A stretch of 64,000 nt of DNA from Whitmania pigra (lineage: Eukaryota > Annelida > Clitellata > Hirudinida > Haemopidae), in NCBI GenBank assembly GCA_021613335.1, contig JAJTWR010000278.1, positions 2,179,501-2,243,500 on the forward strand, in the 5' to 3' direction. Positions 13,255-27,778 of this stretch are shown here, in pieces; the first letter of the stretch is position 1, and every line of letters starts with the position of its first letter. A program made the position numbers and the translations under genes. Below the pieces are notes generated by a model. It worked only from the letters and a program-made list of their open reading frames with translations, did no database searches and had not been told where the DNA came from.

Positions 13255-14731
13255 ATCAAGGATCATGTGCTATTATTATTATTATTGTTGTTGTTTTTAT
13301 TTTTTAAGGACAATTGTTTAACTGTGTCTAAATCTCTAGAATCATTCTGTTTTGGTAGAACTTGTAAATAGGTGTTGGATATAAATGAGTCCGAGGTCTT
13401 TGTTTCGGAATATATTTTGTTCTGTTACGCATCATTTGTAGTTGATGACCAGGTTGAGCCAGACTATTAAGTAATCAAAACATGGGAGATGGATGCTGCA
13501 GATGATATTGAATTTCACTGAAGACCAGTTCTTGTGGAGCATTTTATTTTTTGAGCTGCTTCACAGTGGATCAAAAGTTATAAATGGCTGATTTATGGAC
13601 ATTGGAGTGTCCATTTCCTTCATTTTGAGTGACCGATGCTGAGGAATATTTTGGTATTTTTAATGCTCCAGTTGCAGCAGTTAAAATACGCTTTTGAAAA
13701 CTCTGAATTTTGTTGTTTTATTTTTATAAAGAGGAAACTTTTTACCAAAGCATTTAAATAACAAACAAACATTAATCATAGAGTCAGTCTTAAAGAAGCA
13801 TTATTTTAATTAAAATCTGCGAAATAATTTCATAATACTTTGAATTGGGAGATTTTATTTGTACTTTTGCTATCCTTGAAGTCACAAGGTCATTTAGCTT
13901 TATTTTGATCGGCCCCCTTTTTTAATTTAAACGTTAAAAAGATTTTTTAGGTCCATTATGTGTCGCTTTATCTACGAAAAGACAAATATCGGAATCATAG
14001 GCTCATTAAGACTTACCCCAATTGTTTAACGCTTAAATGAATAATTTAAAACGGCATAATTACTAATTTTTAATTAATGTTTTTCGAATGTACTTTGGAT
14101 TGTAACAGGGATTAGAGCAGTGAATCATAGAATCACATCACAAAAGCCGACAGTATCAATTTGCCTCCCAATCCTTGGCTGAATGTGATTGTTGGAATCT
14201 TAATTTATTAAAGTGGTTACCGCTCTTGTTTGAATTTCCACAATGAGGTCATTATCAAAGTAAACTCCTATTAAATTTAAAATGAGTTAAATTCATTTCA
14301 CTAATCCAGACTTCCCGATTCAAATATTCAGCAAACAAAACCCGCCAAAGGGCAGAAAAAAAGTACTTGAGAATTAAAAGTAATTATACGCTTTCAAGTT
14401 AATCTCTCTTATTTATCGAAATACTGGTTTCCTATTCGAGGTGTTTTTAGGAAGGCATGATACTCTGTTTAGTTTTATTTAATCTCATAATTTTATGTGT
14501 TATTTATTTGATCTCTATTATATTCATTATTTACAATTTATTATTATATTACGTAAACATAGTCGCCACTAATTTAAAAAAATTTCCACCAGCATTCGAC
14601 ATAACAGAACGAAAAAACTCCACTTGCATGACGAACCTCCGTCAAACAGGATATCGTTAGAAAATTAGATGATTCCAACGTACGTGCATACGTCCAGTAT
14701 GTCAGATGTAATAAACATATTTGATGCCGCG
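13255..14731. other. 3' UTR of ING gene and intergenic spacer
   Basis: The first few hundred bases are probably ING 3' UTR, with a short (ATT)n run at 13271-13286. The remainder is AT-rich without open frames of interest. A 67-codon hydrophobic plus-strand frame at 14457-14660 looks like chance in AT-rich DNA. Confidence 0.35.
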
Positions 14732-15374
14732 CATAGGCGCCAACTTAAAGCTTTGCCCCCCCCCCCCCCAATAATTTTTCAGAGGGGCAACGTATCATTT
14801 TGCCCCCCAATAATTTTCAACTTCTGCCACAGCTGAACGATCTTTCTCGGGACTTCGGAGGTTAAAAACTTACCTTAGATCAACAATGGGTCAAAATCGG
14901 CTTAATTCCGTATCGATTCTTCAGTTTCACAAGGATTTGGCAAATGAAATGAACTTAGATGACGGTATTAAAAAATTTATTTCAAGAAATGAGAAGAGAA
15001 AATTAACTTTGTATATGTAAAAATTGTTTATGTACGATCTTTTGTTATTGAGAGAGCATTTGTTATTTATGCTCTAACAAACAAACCGTTAGAGTCATTG
15101 TTATAATTTTATTTCTTCTCTTTTAATTTATAAATAAAGAGCATTCACAGAGTTACAAATTTTTGCTTTACTTGTAGTAATTATTTTAAAATTTCAATAT
15201 CCTCATGCGCACGCCGTTTTGCAAAATTGGGTTTTTTCTATGAAAACTGTCGTTCTTCGAAATCTACGTCAATTCACTTTAAACCATTGAAAAACGATTT
15301 ACGAACTAAAGTTTCAGCGACAGGTTTATGAAATAAATTTGCCCCCCAATAATTTTATCAAGTTGGCGCCTCTG
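14732..15374 (+). mobile_element. internally deleted hAT element with terminal inverted repeats
   Basis: The ends CATAGGCGCCAACTT (14732) and, on the other strand, CAGAGGCGCCAACTT (ending 15374) form a 15-bp inverted repeat with one mismatch, of the CA-rich type usual for hAT. The flanking octamers ATGCCGCG and ATTGCGCG match at 6 of 8 positions, a plausible decayed 8-bp target duplication. Just inside each end lies a C-rich block (GCCCCCCAATAATTTT-like). The interior keeps only the C-terminal piece of the transposase. Confidence 0.75.
14817..15020 (+). pseudogene. hAT transposase C-terminal dimerisation fragment
   Basis: Reads TSATAERSFSGLRRLKTYLR and continues through a TMGQNRLN block to a TAA at 15018. 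This is the conserved hAT C-terminal (Dimer_Tnp_hAT) motif, closest in style to ZMYM1-like hAT proteins. No N-terminal, zinc-finger or RNase H part is present, so it cannot be active. Confidence 0.8.
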
Positions 15375-17137
15375 ATTGCGCGTTATTATTTCTATTACGG
15401 TTTCGAGTGTTTTGGCTTTAAAGAAACACCCTCGATTTGCAAAAAGAATTCCGAATATATTTCACAATTGTAAAAAGCTTGGTTATGTTATAAATTAATT
15501 AACTTTTTTGACACCCAGGAGATAGCAGAGATTTAAAATTTTTTTAATTTTGTAATACTGTGTACTATATTTTCATTTTTTTGCATATTTTCCATGCTGT
15601 ATGAGAATTAAATCCGTGTTCCTATTTTCTTTTCAGGTAATTTATTTTGTTAAAATTGGTTTGATATGAAATTCTTTACTCGACCAAGGTTGGCACTTGA
15701 TAAAAAGTAATGGTTTATTAACGTCCGTTGCATAGCTAGATGATTAGGACAGGACATTTGATAATGATATTTTGGGCATTAATGATGATGATGATGTCGA
15801 TGATAGTGGTGAAGATAGTTTTAGTGATGTTGTTGGTGACGATAATGTTATCACTACAAATTTAATAATTTTCAAATTCAATCTAAATAAAACTCCTTTA
15901 AAATTCATCTCCTAATCTTGTTTTGTAAGAATTAGAGTTCTATATTTGAATTTTAAAAAGAACTGTCGTACAAGGTTCAAAGAGACAAAGTCATTTAGGA
16001 ATACTAAGTCTTAGAATACGACTTCTGAGGTTTGCCATCAGGAACTTTGCCTGATGTAAATTTATCACATCAAAACGTTTAATTAATAATTTTAAAAGAC
16101 ATTTAAGAATAATTCATACACACTACCTGACACGGATAGTCCTGGTAGGATATTAATCGTCGGGCGAAAGGATGGGTGCGTGTTAATCAAAGCATAGGTA
16201 AAACAGACACATCACAAAGCATCACAAGCTATGGTTACTCATATCGTTTTACCTTATATTCTCCTTCACAATTTTGAGACACCGACCTAACACCGCTTGG
16301 CACGAATTGGGATAATGAAAGCGATCGCTGCAAAGCAGATATGTTTTGGATTTTCTTTTTTTGGCCACAGATGGCTCACACTCAGCTCTGCTTTGTAAAT
16401 TGATCAATGCCCAAAAACAATACTAAAGTTTTTATAAAATTAGCAATAATATGCGAAACCTTCAATCTATTAAATGAATTTAAAAAGAACTTCCTTAAAG
16501 TACCTAAATTATTATGTTATCTCGAATATAACAAATATAAAAAAACTTTTATAACTGGCTGTATGTTGAATCAACTCTAAAGCAGATCTACAAATTGAAG
16601 CCACACCAGACCAAACCAAAACCTAAAAATATTATTCAAATAAAGCGAAATCAAACAAATTTCCTTGAAATTTATTGTGTGGCACTAAATCATTAAAAAC
16701 CGTCAACCTGGACAGAAGATGAAAATCACATAACAACTAAACTTCCCAATTTTGAAGTAAAATAATGAAATTAGGAAACTTTTTCATCAGAAATAAAATT
16801 CAATCAATTCAATGTCAATGAAACCCAGGTCATGCAATACTTGGCATTTGAAATCTTGTTGACAAGTGACATGAACCGCACATAATGAAGCTAATAATTT
16901 ACTAATTACGTGAAATTAATCATTTATTAAAATAATATTCTAACGCATCGACTCGAGCAAGTAATTATAATATTTCGATATAATGTTATTCATGAAATAC
17001 ACCTAATGCTGAATTTGTATCAAACCATTGGACAGTTGGACATTACAATTACACACAGGAAGATGTGGGAAACAATGTGATTGGACACAAAATTCAAAAA
17101 CAAATAACAGAAGTTAATAATAATAATAATAATAATA

Positions 17138-17225
<88 letters not shown>

Positions 17226-17619
17226 CAAATCATGACTGCTTTGCATTATTTTGTAATAATAATAATAAGAAGAAGAAAAAGAAGATGATTTAATAACTAA
17301 TAATTACACAAATCAAGAAATATAATGTGAATTTGCATCAATGACTGAATCTAACATATTTGATAATATTGTTACCATATCTACTATCATCGTCATCATT
17401 ATCAAGATCATCAGCATGTACCTAACTCGCCCAAAAGCATACCACCACCAGTTAGGCCAACATCGTCATCATTATCAGCACCACAAGTGCCCTTCAATTA
17501 TGGATAGTTCAACTGAGGATGATGGTCACAGCCATCGCTGAGCCAGCAGCACAGGTGATGAAAATTTACTCCTTCGTTCTTCCTTCATTTCTTTAATTTT
17601 TCATTTTGTTTTTATTTTT
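15375..17619. other. intergenic, repeats only
   Basis: No gene recognised. A short GATGATGATG run is at 15785-15815, and a long (AAT)n tract lies at 17115-17224. A 66-codon plus-strand frame at 17341-17541 is translated microsatellite-like DNA. AATAAA on the minus strand at 17611-17616 probably belongs to the AMPK gamma gene. Confidence 0.35.
17115..17224. repeat. (AAT)n microsatellite
   Basis: About 110 bp of AAT repeats, interrupted once near 17140. Confidence 0.95.
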
Positions 17620-20600
17620 TCATTCAGACTCCACTGCGTCTGCCAACTCTAACGACTCAAACTTTTCTTCTGTTTCCTTGTACGAGTCACTGTCCTCTGT
17701 AGGAAAAGGTTAAAGATTAACTTATTATAAATCTTCATATTAGTATGCCTTCTGATTAATTAACTTAAGTAATTATACTAATTTCTAAGTCAGTATATCT
17801 TGCAAAGTTGGGATAACTTACTACATAATGTTATTTAAAGCTTTTATAGTAACTAACATCATCAGAATATGATTCAGTATTCCATGAACGCTATTACCAG
17901 GCCAAACACAAATCAATTATTCAACAATTTATTTTTTGATTACTTATTTACTAAAACAAATACCAAAATTATCCAAATACTAAACTTATCTACACCAATA
18001 AATTAAATCTGAAATGATTCGCCTAAAAAAGCAGAGAATAATCGACTTACTACTTTCTAAAGGCCTGAAGACAAGGCATTTGAGGATATCTGAGAGTGAC
18101 AACATGCCTGCCAGTGTGTTGTCTTTGTTGACTACAATCAACCTGTGGACCTGTGCACATGATTGGTTTGAATTTATAAAATGAATATTAAAATTGAAAT
18201 AATTATAATTTTCACTTTAAAATTATTTATTAAATAAATTCCATGAATTAACTAATTGTTAGTTAGAATGAATAATTAATTCAATTAACTAAGCAGTATA
18301 GCGTCAATTATAGTGTATTATAACAGTATAGTGTTAATTGCATCAATTAATTAACTAAATGTAATTAGATGTAATGAATGACAATTAAATATAAAGGCTA
18401 ATTAGCCCAAAACCTAACAGAGGCAGAGACAATCTTTCCAATGGCAGACTTGAGGGTGTCCTGCGTCTTGCAGGTGAACATGCGAACATATTCCTGCATC
18501 GACATAGTCATGGCGATTACAAGAAATAATTGATAACAATTTAATAATGTTGCTAATTAATGCTCAATTGCCCACAATATGAGGATTGGAAATATAAAAA
18601 ATGATTTGGTCGCAATAACTTCAAAAATCTTATTTCACTAATTCCATTTACAATTTCATTAGGTTTTGTGAGGTTAACCATGGGTCATTTATAAGTACAA
18701 GACCAATGAAATAAACCAAAGAATAATAAAAAGTAAATTTAAAAAAATTAAAAATAATAATTACAACTCACCTCTGGTTTGTTGGGCAGGATGTCCCTCA
18801 CAGGTAAGTCAAGATTGTTGTACAATTTGTCGTAGGCTAGTCTCTGGAATAATGAATTAGTTGATGTTTTATTAATCAGTAACAATACTAAAAATAATAA
18901 TAACAATAACCATTACATTCTCCATCAGAGTTTGTATTAATTTCACTTATTTACCTTATTATATAAATGTGGGAAAATATTTCTTGTAGAGGGTTATTTA
19001 TTCATAAAACTAAGATGAAAGGAAATATCTTCCAGCTTTGAAAGTTCATTTTCACTTTATGATTTCATTTTAAGTCGTTTGAAATCATCGACAATATTTA
19101 CATAATTCTTAATCCGATAAAAACTTAAAGGCGAAGGTACGGTGGAAAATATTTGTAAACAACACCACAATGAAAACCACAGGAAATAAACTGATTCCAT
19201 CAATTTATAAATCCATAAAACAGATCCTGAAGCCTTACTCCAAAAAACATTATTAAAATATCAGAAAGTTAAAGTCCAAATCAATGCTTATTTAAAATTA
19301 ATTATAATAAATAAATTAACTAAATTAATTATTAATTAGTTATTAACTACAAATGAGTTTTAAAAAAACCAGAAATAGGAAATTAAACAACCACCAATTC
19401 ACCAGTGGTTGTCACCGACCGAAAAGTCAAACTTAGAGAATATGCCGACGAGTTTGTTGACCGAGTTTAGGACGGGAACGGCCGAGACTCTGTACTTGAG
19501 GAATAACCTCACTGCTTCTATAAGGGTCGTGTCGAATGTTATCTGATGGTTAATAAAAAATTACAACAATTACTAACTTCATTATCATCACTGTCATCAT
19601 CACCATCATCAACACTACCATAATTCTCATGATCACAATCACCATCATCATCATCATCATGAACTCCAAAAGGATTAATACCGTTGCCAGGTTCTCGAAG
19701 GTTCCAATGCCCAGGGTGGAGATGGAGTCGTGCAGGAAGGAAGGTTCGGGAAGGTTGTGCATCTGTTGATTGACATATTACATAATTACAAACATAATAA
19801 TAATAATAATTTTAATTATTACTAATATTATCAATGTTGCATTCTAGTGAAATAGAAAGTCTGAAAACTATTTCATCTGCATAATTGCAATAGAAATAAT
19901 ATTGCTTTACCTTTAGTAGAACATAATAATTAATATAATAATGATAATATTTTATATATAACATTATTATATATTATAGTAATAATAATAATTATACTTA
20001 TATTCTACATATAGCTAGTATTATTACAATTAGGTAACGCAATTGCAAGCATAATAATAATAATGATATGACTATAATTGTTATTTGATAATTATATACT
20101 TAAACAATAAACATGCCAACCAGTCCAATATCTTTACCTAGGTCTCCAATTACTCAAATAAATTAATGGCTAAATAATTAAATATTGAAATATCGTTATT
20201 AATTAATCACTTTCCGAAGATGATGTGATAAAATAAATCGTATTGAAATCTCGATTAATCATAGCAAAATAAATAATTGAAATTTATTGAAAACCTCATC
20301 AGAAAAATGCTGCATGAAAACGTTGCACAAAAAAACAACTTGTGACGATGAAGACAGAAACCAAAGCAAAATATAATCTACAAAGCATTACTTTTCGTAA
20401 ATGTTATTATTATCAATTACCATCAATACTACCTTATAACAAATAATGAATAATAATTAACATCATCATCATCGTCATCATTATTGTCATCATTTATCGT
20501 TATTACCATCGTTGATATCAATATCAACACCGGCTTAAGGACATAAGTTATGTCTCTTGTCAAACTGACTGAACCTGGTAACTTTTATTCGTCCCTTAGT

Positions 20601-23600
20601 TGACCAATAATGAAAGAAACCATCAGATCCAATAAAAGAAATAAAGCGAACGAGGAATTATGGCTTGAAAAAGCATTGCATGCAAAGAGCATATTCAGTA
20701 TACTTTATGTCTTTGTGCCTAATGCATCTAATGCAGTACTTAGGATATAATATAATATAACATAACATTACATAATATAATATAATGTAATAACAATAAC
20801 AACAATAATAATAAAATTACATTAGTAAAATAATTATAATCAAGGTGCAGCAATTGCCACAATCATAACGTATAATCCAGAATGTTTGCATGAAATCATG
20901 ATTCAAAAGACAACTTGGAATGCCCTCGGGGACATGGGATTAGTTCTGCTCATCTCCATCCGTTTGATTTGTTGCAGCAATAAAGGAGTGAATGAAGGAA
21001 GGAAGGAAGGAAGGTGATTGCAGATTTTAAAATGAGATTCGGATGCAAACAAGCAGCACTTAAGTATAATAATTACATTGATTTCATGCTCGAGGCAATC
21101 GTTGATTACAACTTTGAATACAATTCCAAAGGATGGATGGGTGGTTGGATGGATCTGTGATTAGTGACTGAAATAATCTGCTAGTTGGTTAATTAAACTG
21201 TGGTTGATGGAGAGTCTGATAAGGTGAATGAGGACTTAATTGTCTTTCAGGATATTTATACTACATTTAATCTTAGAGGCTTCAAATGAACTCACAACAC
21301 AGCCTCAACACAAACATGACCATAACAACTGGTCACAATCAACTAGAACGACGACGGCAACTGCTCCTTCATTCGTTTGTGAATTAGTATTTAAAAATGA
21401 ATGAGTATTTAAAATCTAAAGATTATTTAAAATCTAACGTGCATGTGGAGGAAGTTGAGCATTCGTTTGTGGGTGAGTACGTTCACCGGGTTGCCGAGTT
21501 TCTTGTCCACAACTAGGAGTCGATGGACCTGTTAGTGAATGGTGGTACTGATGAAAAATTATTGCATTATTATTTCAAATGGTTGTAGTTTAGACTTGAA
21601 GCTTGAATAATTGAAGGATAAATTTTATTGTTTTATTTAAATATCATACATTAGTGTATTAATTAAATAGAGAAAATTAAAAAATAAATATTATCATATT
21701 ACCACATATGTTACACTTAGAAGTTTAAAAGTAAATATTATTATATTATAATAAACTTAGAAGTTCAAAGCTGCCTAGTCTTTATAATTATTATAATATA
21801 TATAATTATTATAATATATATAATTACGTCTCAAACAATTCTTGAAAGATCTGTAAGATTTAAATGAAATTGAAGATCCAAAGTTAACCTTGTTCGTGGT
21901 GAGAAGTTGAAGAGCGTGCAGGAGTTTGTTCTCAGGACTGCATTGAACCAAAGACTGTGGTTCTAACATGCCTGTAGATAATTTAATTTTAAGCCATTAT
22001 AAAAAAAAAGATTATTATTATTATTAAAATATTACCATCAATATCATAATCATCATCGTCGTCGTCATTATCATCAAATCCGCCATCATTTCTCAACTAC
22101 TTGTAATCCATTTGTAATAAGTCAACTCAACCAGTACCCATCAACAACAGCAACAACAACAACCCAATATCAACACATGAAATCGATTAGTACAAAATAA
22201 CTTCATGTTTACACCGTCCAAATGGTTAACATTATAAATTCTTTCATAAATAATTATCACAATTATCACTTCAATAATTATTGTGATGAAGGTTAGCGTG
22301 ATTCATTACATTCTCTTTGCCATAATCCGTCCACATATCATCATAAGGTAGTGCCGTTATTTCCTTCTCTCCTTCCTAGTCGTTCGTTCTTTTTTTTACA
22401 CCAGGATCATCGTTATCAGCACCATATATCCGTGTACATTATCATGTGTACTGTTTGCGACCTAATCTGAAGCTCCAGGGGATATGCATGGGTGATGACG
22501 CTTTGTACATGAAGATGGTAGACCGATTAAAAACTGTTTTCAAATCATGTTCTTATTCAGAATGAGAATTCGGACTCCTAGACATAGAAGCCATGGGCCT
22601 CTATGTTATTTCAATGTTAGTAATGAAAAAAGTACCGGAACGCTAGGGACTTGTATCCCCTGACCCCTGTCTTGGCGGCCCTATGGATGCACAAGGCACG
22701 AAAAAGGTAGACTAAAAAGTAAAAAATACAAATCATCAGCACCACTTGTGGAGCGAAACCTGATTCGCCTTCTAATTTGATCTCAACAAAAACTCAATTT
22801 TTTGGGATAATTTCAGTTTAAACTGAAACCTTCCTCTCTCCTTTCGTACTTATCTCACTCGGCAGGTGATGTTGATGGCTGGGTTTTATTGAGTAGGTTT
22901 TCCTATCATTGTTTCATCCACCCCTCAATAAGCTTAAGGATGAATTGATGAGTTAAGAACATCCAACAAGGAATTCATCGCTTGACAGAGGTCGGTATTC
23001 AATATTCATGAGATTCTTTTTTCCACACAATCTTGATGATGGTCCGTAAATCACACGTGACCTAACCTTTCAAGTTAATGTCCTTTCTTTTATCATTTCA
23101 TCGTCTGGAATCTTCATTTAGTGAACCTCTTTATCTATGGGGACGTTCCACTAAATTGAAATCCCTTGACGTGAAGATGCACGATCATCCTTAATCCTTC
23201 CTGGACGAAAATCATTTCCGATAAGCTCAAGCAAGCGACCCGAAGCTCTTTTGCGTCAGTAAATTCCAGTATTTTTAGGAGAAGTTTTTAGAAAAAGATT
23301 AAAAGAATTTCACGCGAAAAAGAATGAGACCAATCAACAGTAAGTAGGTTACGTACGTTCACAACAATAGCCTGGTCTTTATTTAGGTCACATTTCCACA
23401 CAGAAAGTATTATTTGTGATCCTAATTGTACCATTAAAAAGCGGGTCACCCATCAGTTGAAACTTTTACAACCTCATTTATGCTCGTTTCTTATCAGATT
23501 CAGTCGGCATTTCAGAGATTATTTCGTAATAATTCACTTTCAAAACAGATATTTCTATCGCATTATTACTGAATACAATCCTCATCTCTTGATATTTTGC

Positions 23601-26600
23601 GATTAAGTCTAACACACGACACATGAAATCACTAACTGCGATTAATGGTTTTAATGCTAACCTATAACGCAGAGAATGTGAAATAATCAATTTCTCCTAG
23701 GCACTCATTCCAAAGCCTTTTTATTTCAACTGGTTCATTCGAAAATCTCCCCATTTCTAAGATGATGTTGCTGCAGCTGCTGCTGATGATGATGATCCGT
23801 AAATCACATACTCGTCACTTTTATAACTGATCATCCTTATCACTTTCAGAGGAGTAAATATGGGTTTGGGTGCCCTCCCTTTGCATCATTAAATGGATAT
23901 CAATGATATTATTATTATGATATTATTATCATTTGGCGCCATTCCACTGCTTCATATTTTGGCTGCGTCCGCCACCAAGCTAAGCCACTGATCACTTTCA
24001 GCCATTCCAACACTAGAAGCATTCGACTTATACATTGCCTCATTCCTCCATACAATGAAGTAGAACATTGATTTAATATTCGGCTGGTGCAACATTAATT
24101 AACATTACTTAACTTATGAAGTTAGTTAACTTACAACACTACTTTAATCGACCACAATTATTTTCGCCAGCTCCTCACAGCGGATAACCTATCGGCGCAA
24201 AATCCCACCCACCCACTTTTTCGCCTTCCCGCTGAAAGTAAGTGAGTAAAAATCTAATCGCACTTGAAGATAATAAGGCCTTCTATTGAAGTACATTACT
24301 TTTAACATCTATTCTGTATCAAGATTATAATCAGTACATCATCGTCATCATCATCATTATCATCATCATCATCATCATCATCATTATCCTCATCACAGCC
24401 ATCCTCGCAATCGTCATCACACAATACAGATCAGTTTCATTTAACAACAACTTCACTCACTTTTCCACTTGGAGATGGAATCATTCTCAAGATTCTCCAT
24501 GTTGACCTACAATCGACCAATCAGATCGTCAATTGAATTATTTAATAATGTAAAGTTGATTCAAAAATAGCTTAAGGGAAATTACCAAAGTAAACAAAGG
24601 TTATTAGCAACTCTCTGGAGTGCGAGGTCAAGAAAAGGTCAAAGGTGATCATCTTTTGAACCCTCGTAAGTAAATAAGAAGCCAATTACAGGCTGAAGAG
24701 GCCTCTATTTACGTGATGGATTAGTTAAATGAACCGTAAAAATAATTACCAAATTAAATTTATTTTTAAAAACTAAATGCAAATAAAAAAATAATCATTT
24801 ACTTTAATCAATTCTCTTCAGAATAATAACAACAATAACGAAAATAATGATGGTTATGATGGTAAGTGTCATTGTAATAATAATACTGATAAAATGTAAA
24901 ATTCTAGCGTCATTGTCATTAATATTTAAGTGGAACATCAAACACAAAAGTCAACATCCACAACATCAACACCTACAACAAGCAACAAGAAACAAACAAC
25001 AACAACAACAATAACAACCAACCTCTGATGAAGAATGGTACTTGTCCAATATTTTGATAAAGTCTGTAACCGTCAGCATACCTATTGTGAATATTGAGTG
25101 ATGTTTAATACAATTAAAAAGCGCTCTGAAATAGCTGGTAGTATATTCCTATTAGGTAACATTTGTAATTCAAATTGTAAAGGGTAGTATTTCTAACAGG
25201 TAATATTTGTAAAAAGGTAACCGTTAATATTTTATTAGATCAAACATGTTCGAGAGTGCAAAGGTGACTTCACTTGAACCCATTCACTTTCAATGACGAC
25301 AAAAGGTCGATTGCTTTAATTGTTTGAAATATAACCATGCTATATAAAATATTGTTATCTAATCAGTATGTTAAATTGAGGCAATTAAACTTTCAAATGC
25401 AATAGTATCATTCCAGCAGAAACAATATCCTCGTACAAGGAGCATAATAAGTTAATACACATTATGATGATGAAACAAAAATTCAACACTCAGCAGGTTT
25501 AAATCCCAGCCTGTTCTCCCCCCCATTATTATTGTTGTTGTTGTTATTATTATTATTATTTTTTTTTTTTTTTTTGAAGAGACAAATATAGAAATGTGAA
25601 ACAAAAAGTAGTTTTTAATCAGCAGTAAGAAAGCAAATCGTTGTCATAAAAATACTGAAAAACAATTCCGATGACGAATGTGGTCCCTGATAAGAAATCT
25701 CAAGAAGACACTGACTGCTGTTTTACTTTTGTTTGGGATATTCAAATTGAAATGATATAATCATTATTTTGTTTTCTTTCTAATTCAACAGTAACTTCTA
25801 ATTCAACAGTAATGCTTAATGTCTTATTATTTTATGATGTCTCATGATTACTTTAAATATTGCATAAGAAATCATTAACAAATATTACAAGAGCAGCATT
25901 TGATACAATAAAATTACCTTAAACCTGAAACCAAATAAGCAGCTGGTTATCATAAGAGGCACTATCAATGTATCATTATCAAGATACTGGTTTAAGTTTC
26001 TCAAAACAACCACCGAAGAGTGGATGATGATGATGATGATGCTCACAATGTGTTCAAACACACACGTTGCACAGACACATTAGAGAGGCAGGTCTTACTC
26101 TCAGAAGGAATACAAAAGCATTGAGCTTCAACAGGACAAAGTGAAGTTTTTTGTATTTGTTCAATTTCATAATTTATTGCGTTTTATTTAAATTTAATTT
26201 ATTATTTAAATTTATTGCAGTGGAACAGTTTATTCCGAAGTCTTAGAAGATAGCTGAGAAGTTGTACAATAATTTGTTCGTTAATTGAGCTTATTGTTGC
26301 TGCTGCTCCTTCGCATCATTAATATTAATTTCATTTACTTATTAAAATTAATTACGTTTAATTATTATTATTACTATTATTATTATTATACAGTGGAACC
26401 CACTTATCTCAGACCTCCTCGATTGACTCGCCAGCCCTATTAGGTAGACGCTTTTGAAGTGGAACCGCCAAATTCCCACTTTATCTTATCATTTTCTCAT
26501 CGATTGTTTTATGTCGTTTCTTTTATTTCGCCGAACCCAATTCACTCTTGTTGATTTCGTCTGATTCACAAATTCGAATTCACTGATTCAAATTCGTGAA

Positions 26601-27740
26601 CAAAACTTCCTTACAATGGTACTTTGCCGATGGACATCCTTGCTGTCAAGCCAGGACACCATGATTTTACAGCAAGTCAGGGGGTTACTGGGGGTGACTG
26701 GGTCGTTTCAAAAAGAGGCAAAACGTTGTCTTCAAAGCAATTTATGGAGAGAGCGCTGCGGTTCAACAGGAGCAAGTGGATTCGTGGCTGAACACTCAAA
26801 TGCGCATTATTTTGGATACCTATGAGAGTCGGATCATTTTTAATGCCAGGTTGCTTTGGAAATGCCTTCCACGCAAGACTATGGCGTTTCAAGGGGAGGC
26901 TTGTCAAGGTGGAAAAAAGTCGAAAGACCGAATTAAAGTGCTAGTTGTTGCCAACATGGATGGATGCAAAAATGTCTTCTGTTGTTAACAAGCATGTACA
27001 TATTGCTGTTATCAATATCAAATATCATTTGTCGTTGCGTAAAAAAAATTCACCAAAAACACGTGCATGTACATTCTTATTTATTAACGCACATTATGTA
27101 CATAAAAAAAATTTCAAGCACATGTTAATATACAGCCGCCATCTTGATTTTCGGTTATCTCGATGTTTTTTTACAAACCCCTAGACCGGCGACCTAACCG
27201 GGTTCAATTGTATTAAACGTCGAATATAAATTCAGTTGAAATGCGTTTGAGTAAAATTAATGTGATAAATACAAAAGTAATAAAGATTGAAATAAAATTT
27301 GAACTAAGACAATAGATGACAACAACATCATGGTTATGAATATTATAAAGATATAATTATGTAATGATGGAAAGACTGTTAATAACGACTATGGTTGTCT
27401 TTAACTAATGCAACAACAAGCTTGATAATGATGATGATGATAATGAAAGGACAGCCAACACCTGCCACTCACCTGTGAATGTTTGTACTTTCGAATCCCA
27501 GAGTATTCCCGCCTTCACACCATTGATGACTAGACCATTGAATGCCTTCTTCACCTGTTCATTCATTTATGATTGATTGATTAATTGATTGATTCACTCA
27601 TTCATTCCTTTACACATTCATTCGTTCACTCTTCCTTTCGATTTGGCTAATTTCATTTTCACGAATTGTTATTTGATTAAAAATCCATGACTTCCTTCAA
27701 CAGCAGCTCTATTGTATTATCCTTGTTAAATATAATAATA

Positions 27741-27778
<38 letters not shown>

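Noticed and set aside
14457..14660. 67-codon hydrophobic frame after the ING gene
   Set aside because: Low-complexity Leu/Ile/Tyr frame as expected in AT-rich DNA; no supporting signal.
23478..23690. 70-codon minus-strand frame in an AMPK gamma intron
   Set aside because: Not needed by the AMPK gamma model, no splice sites fit, and no similarity was seen.
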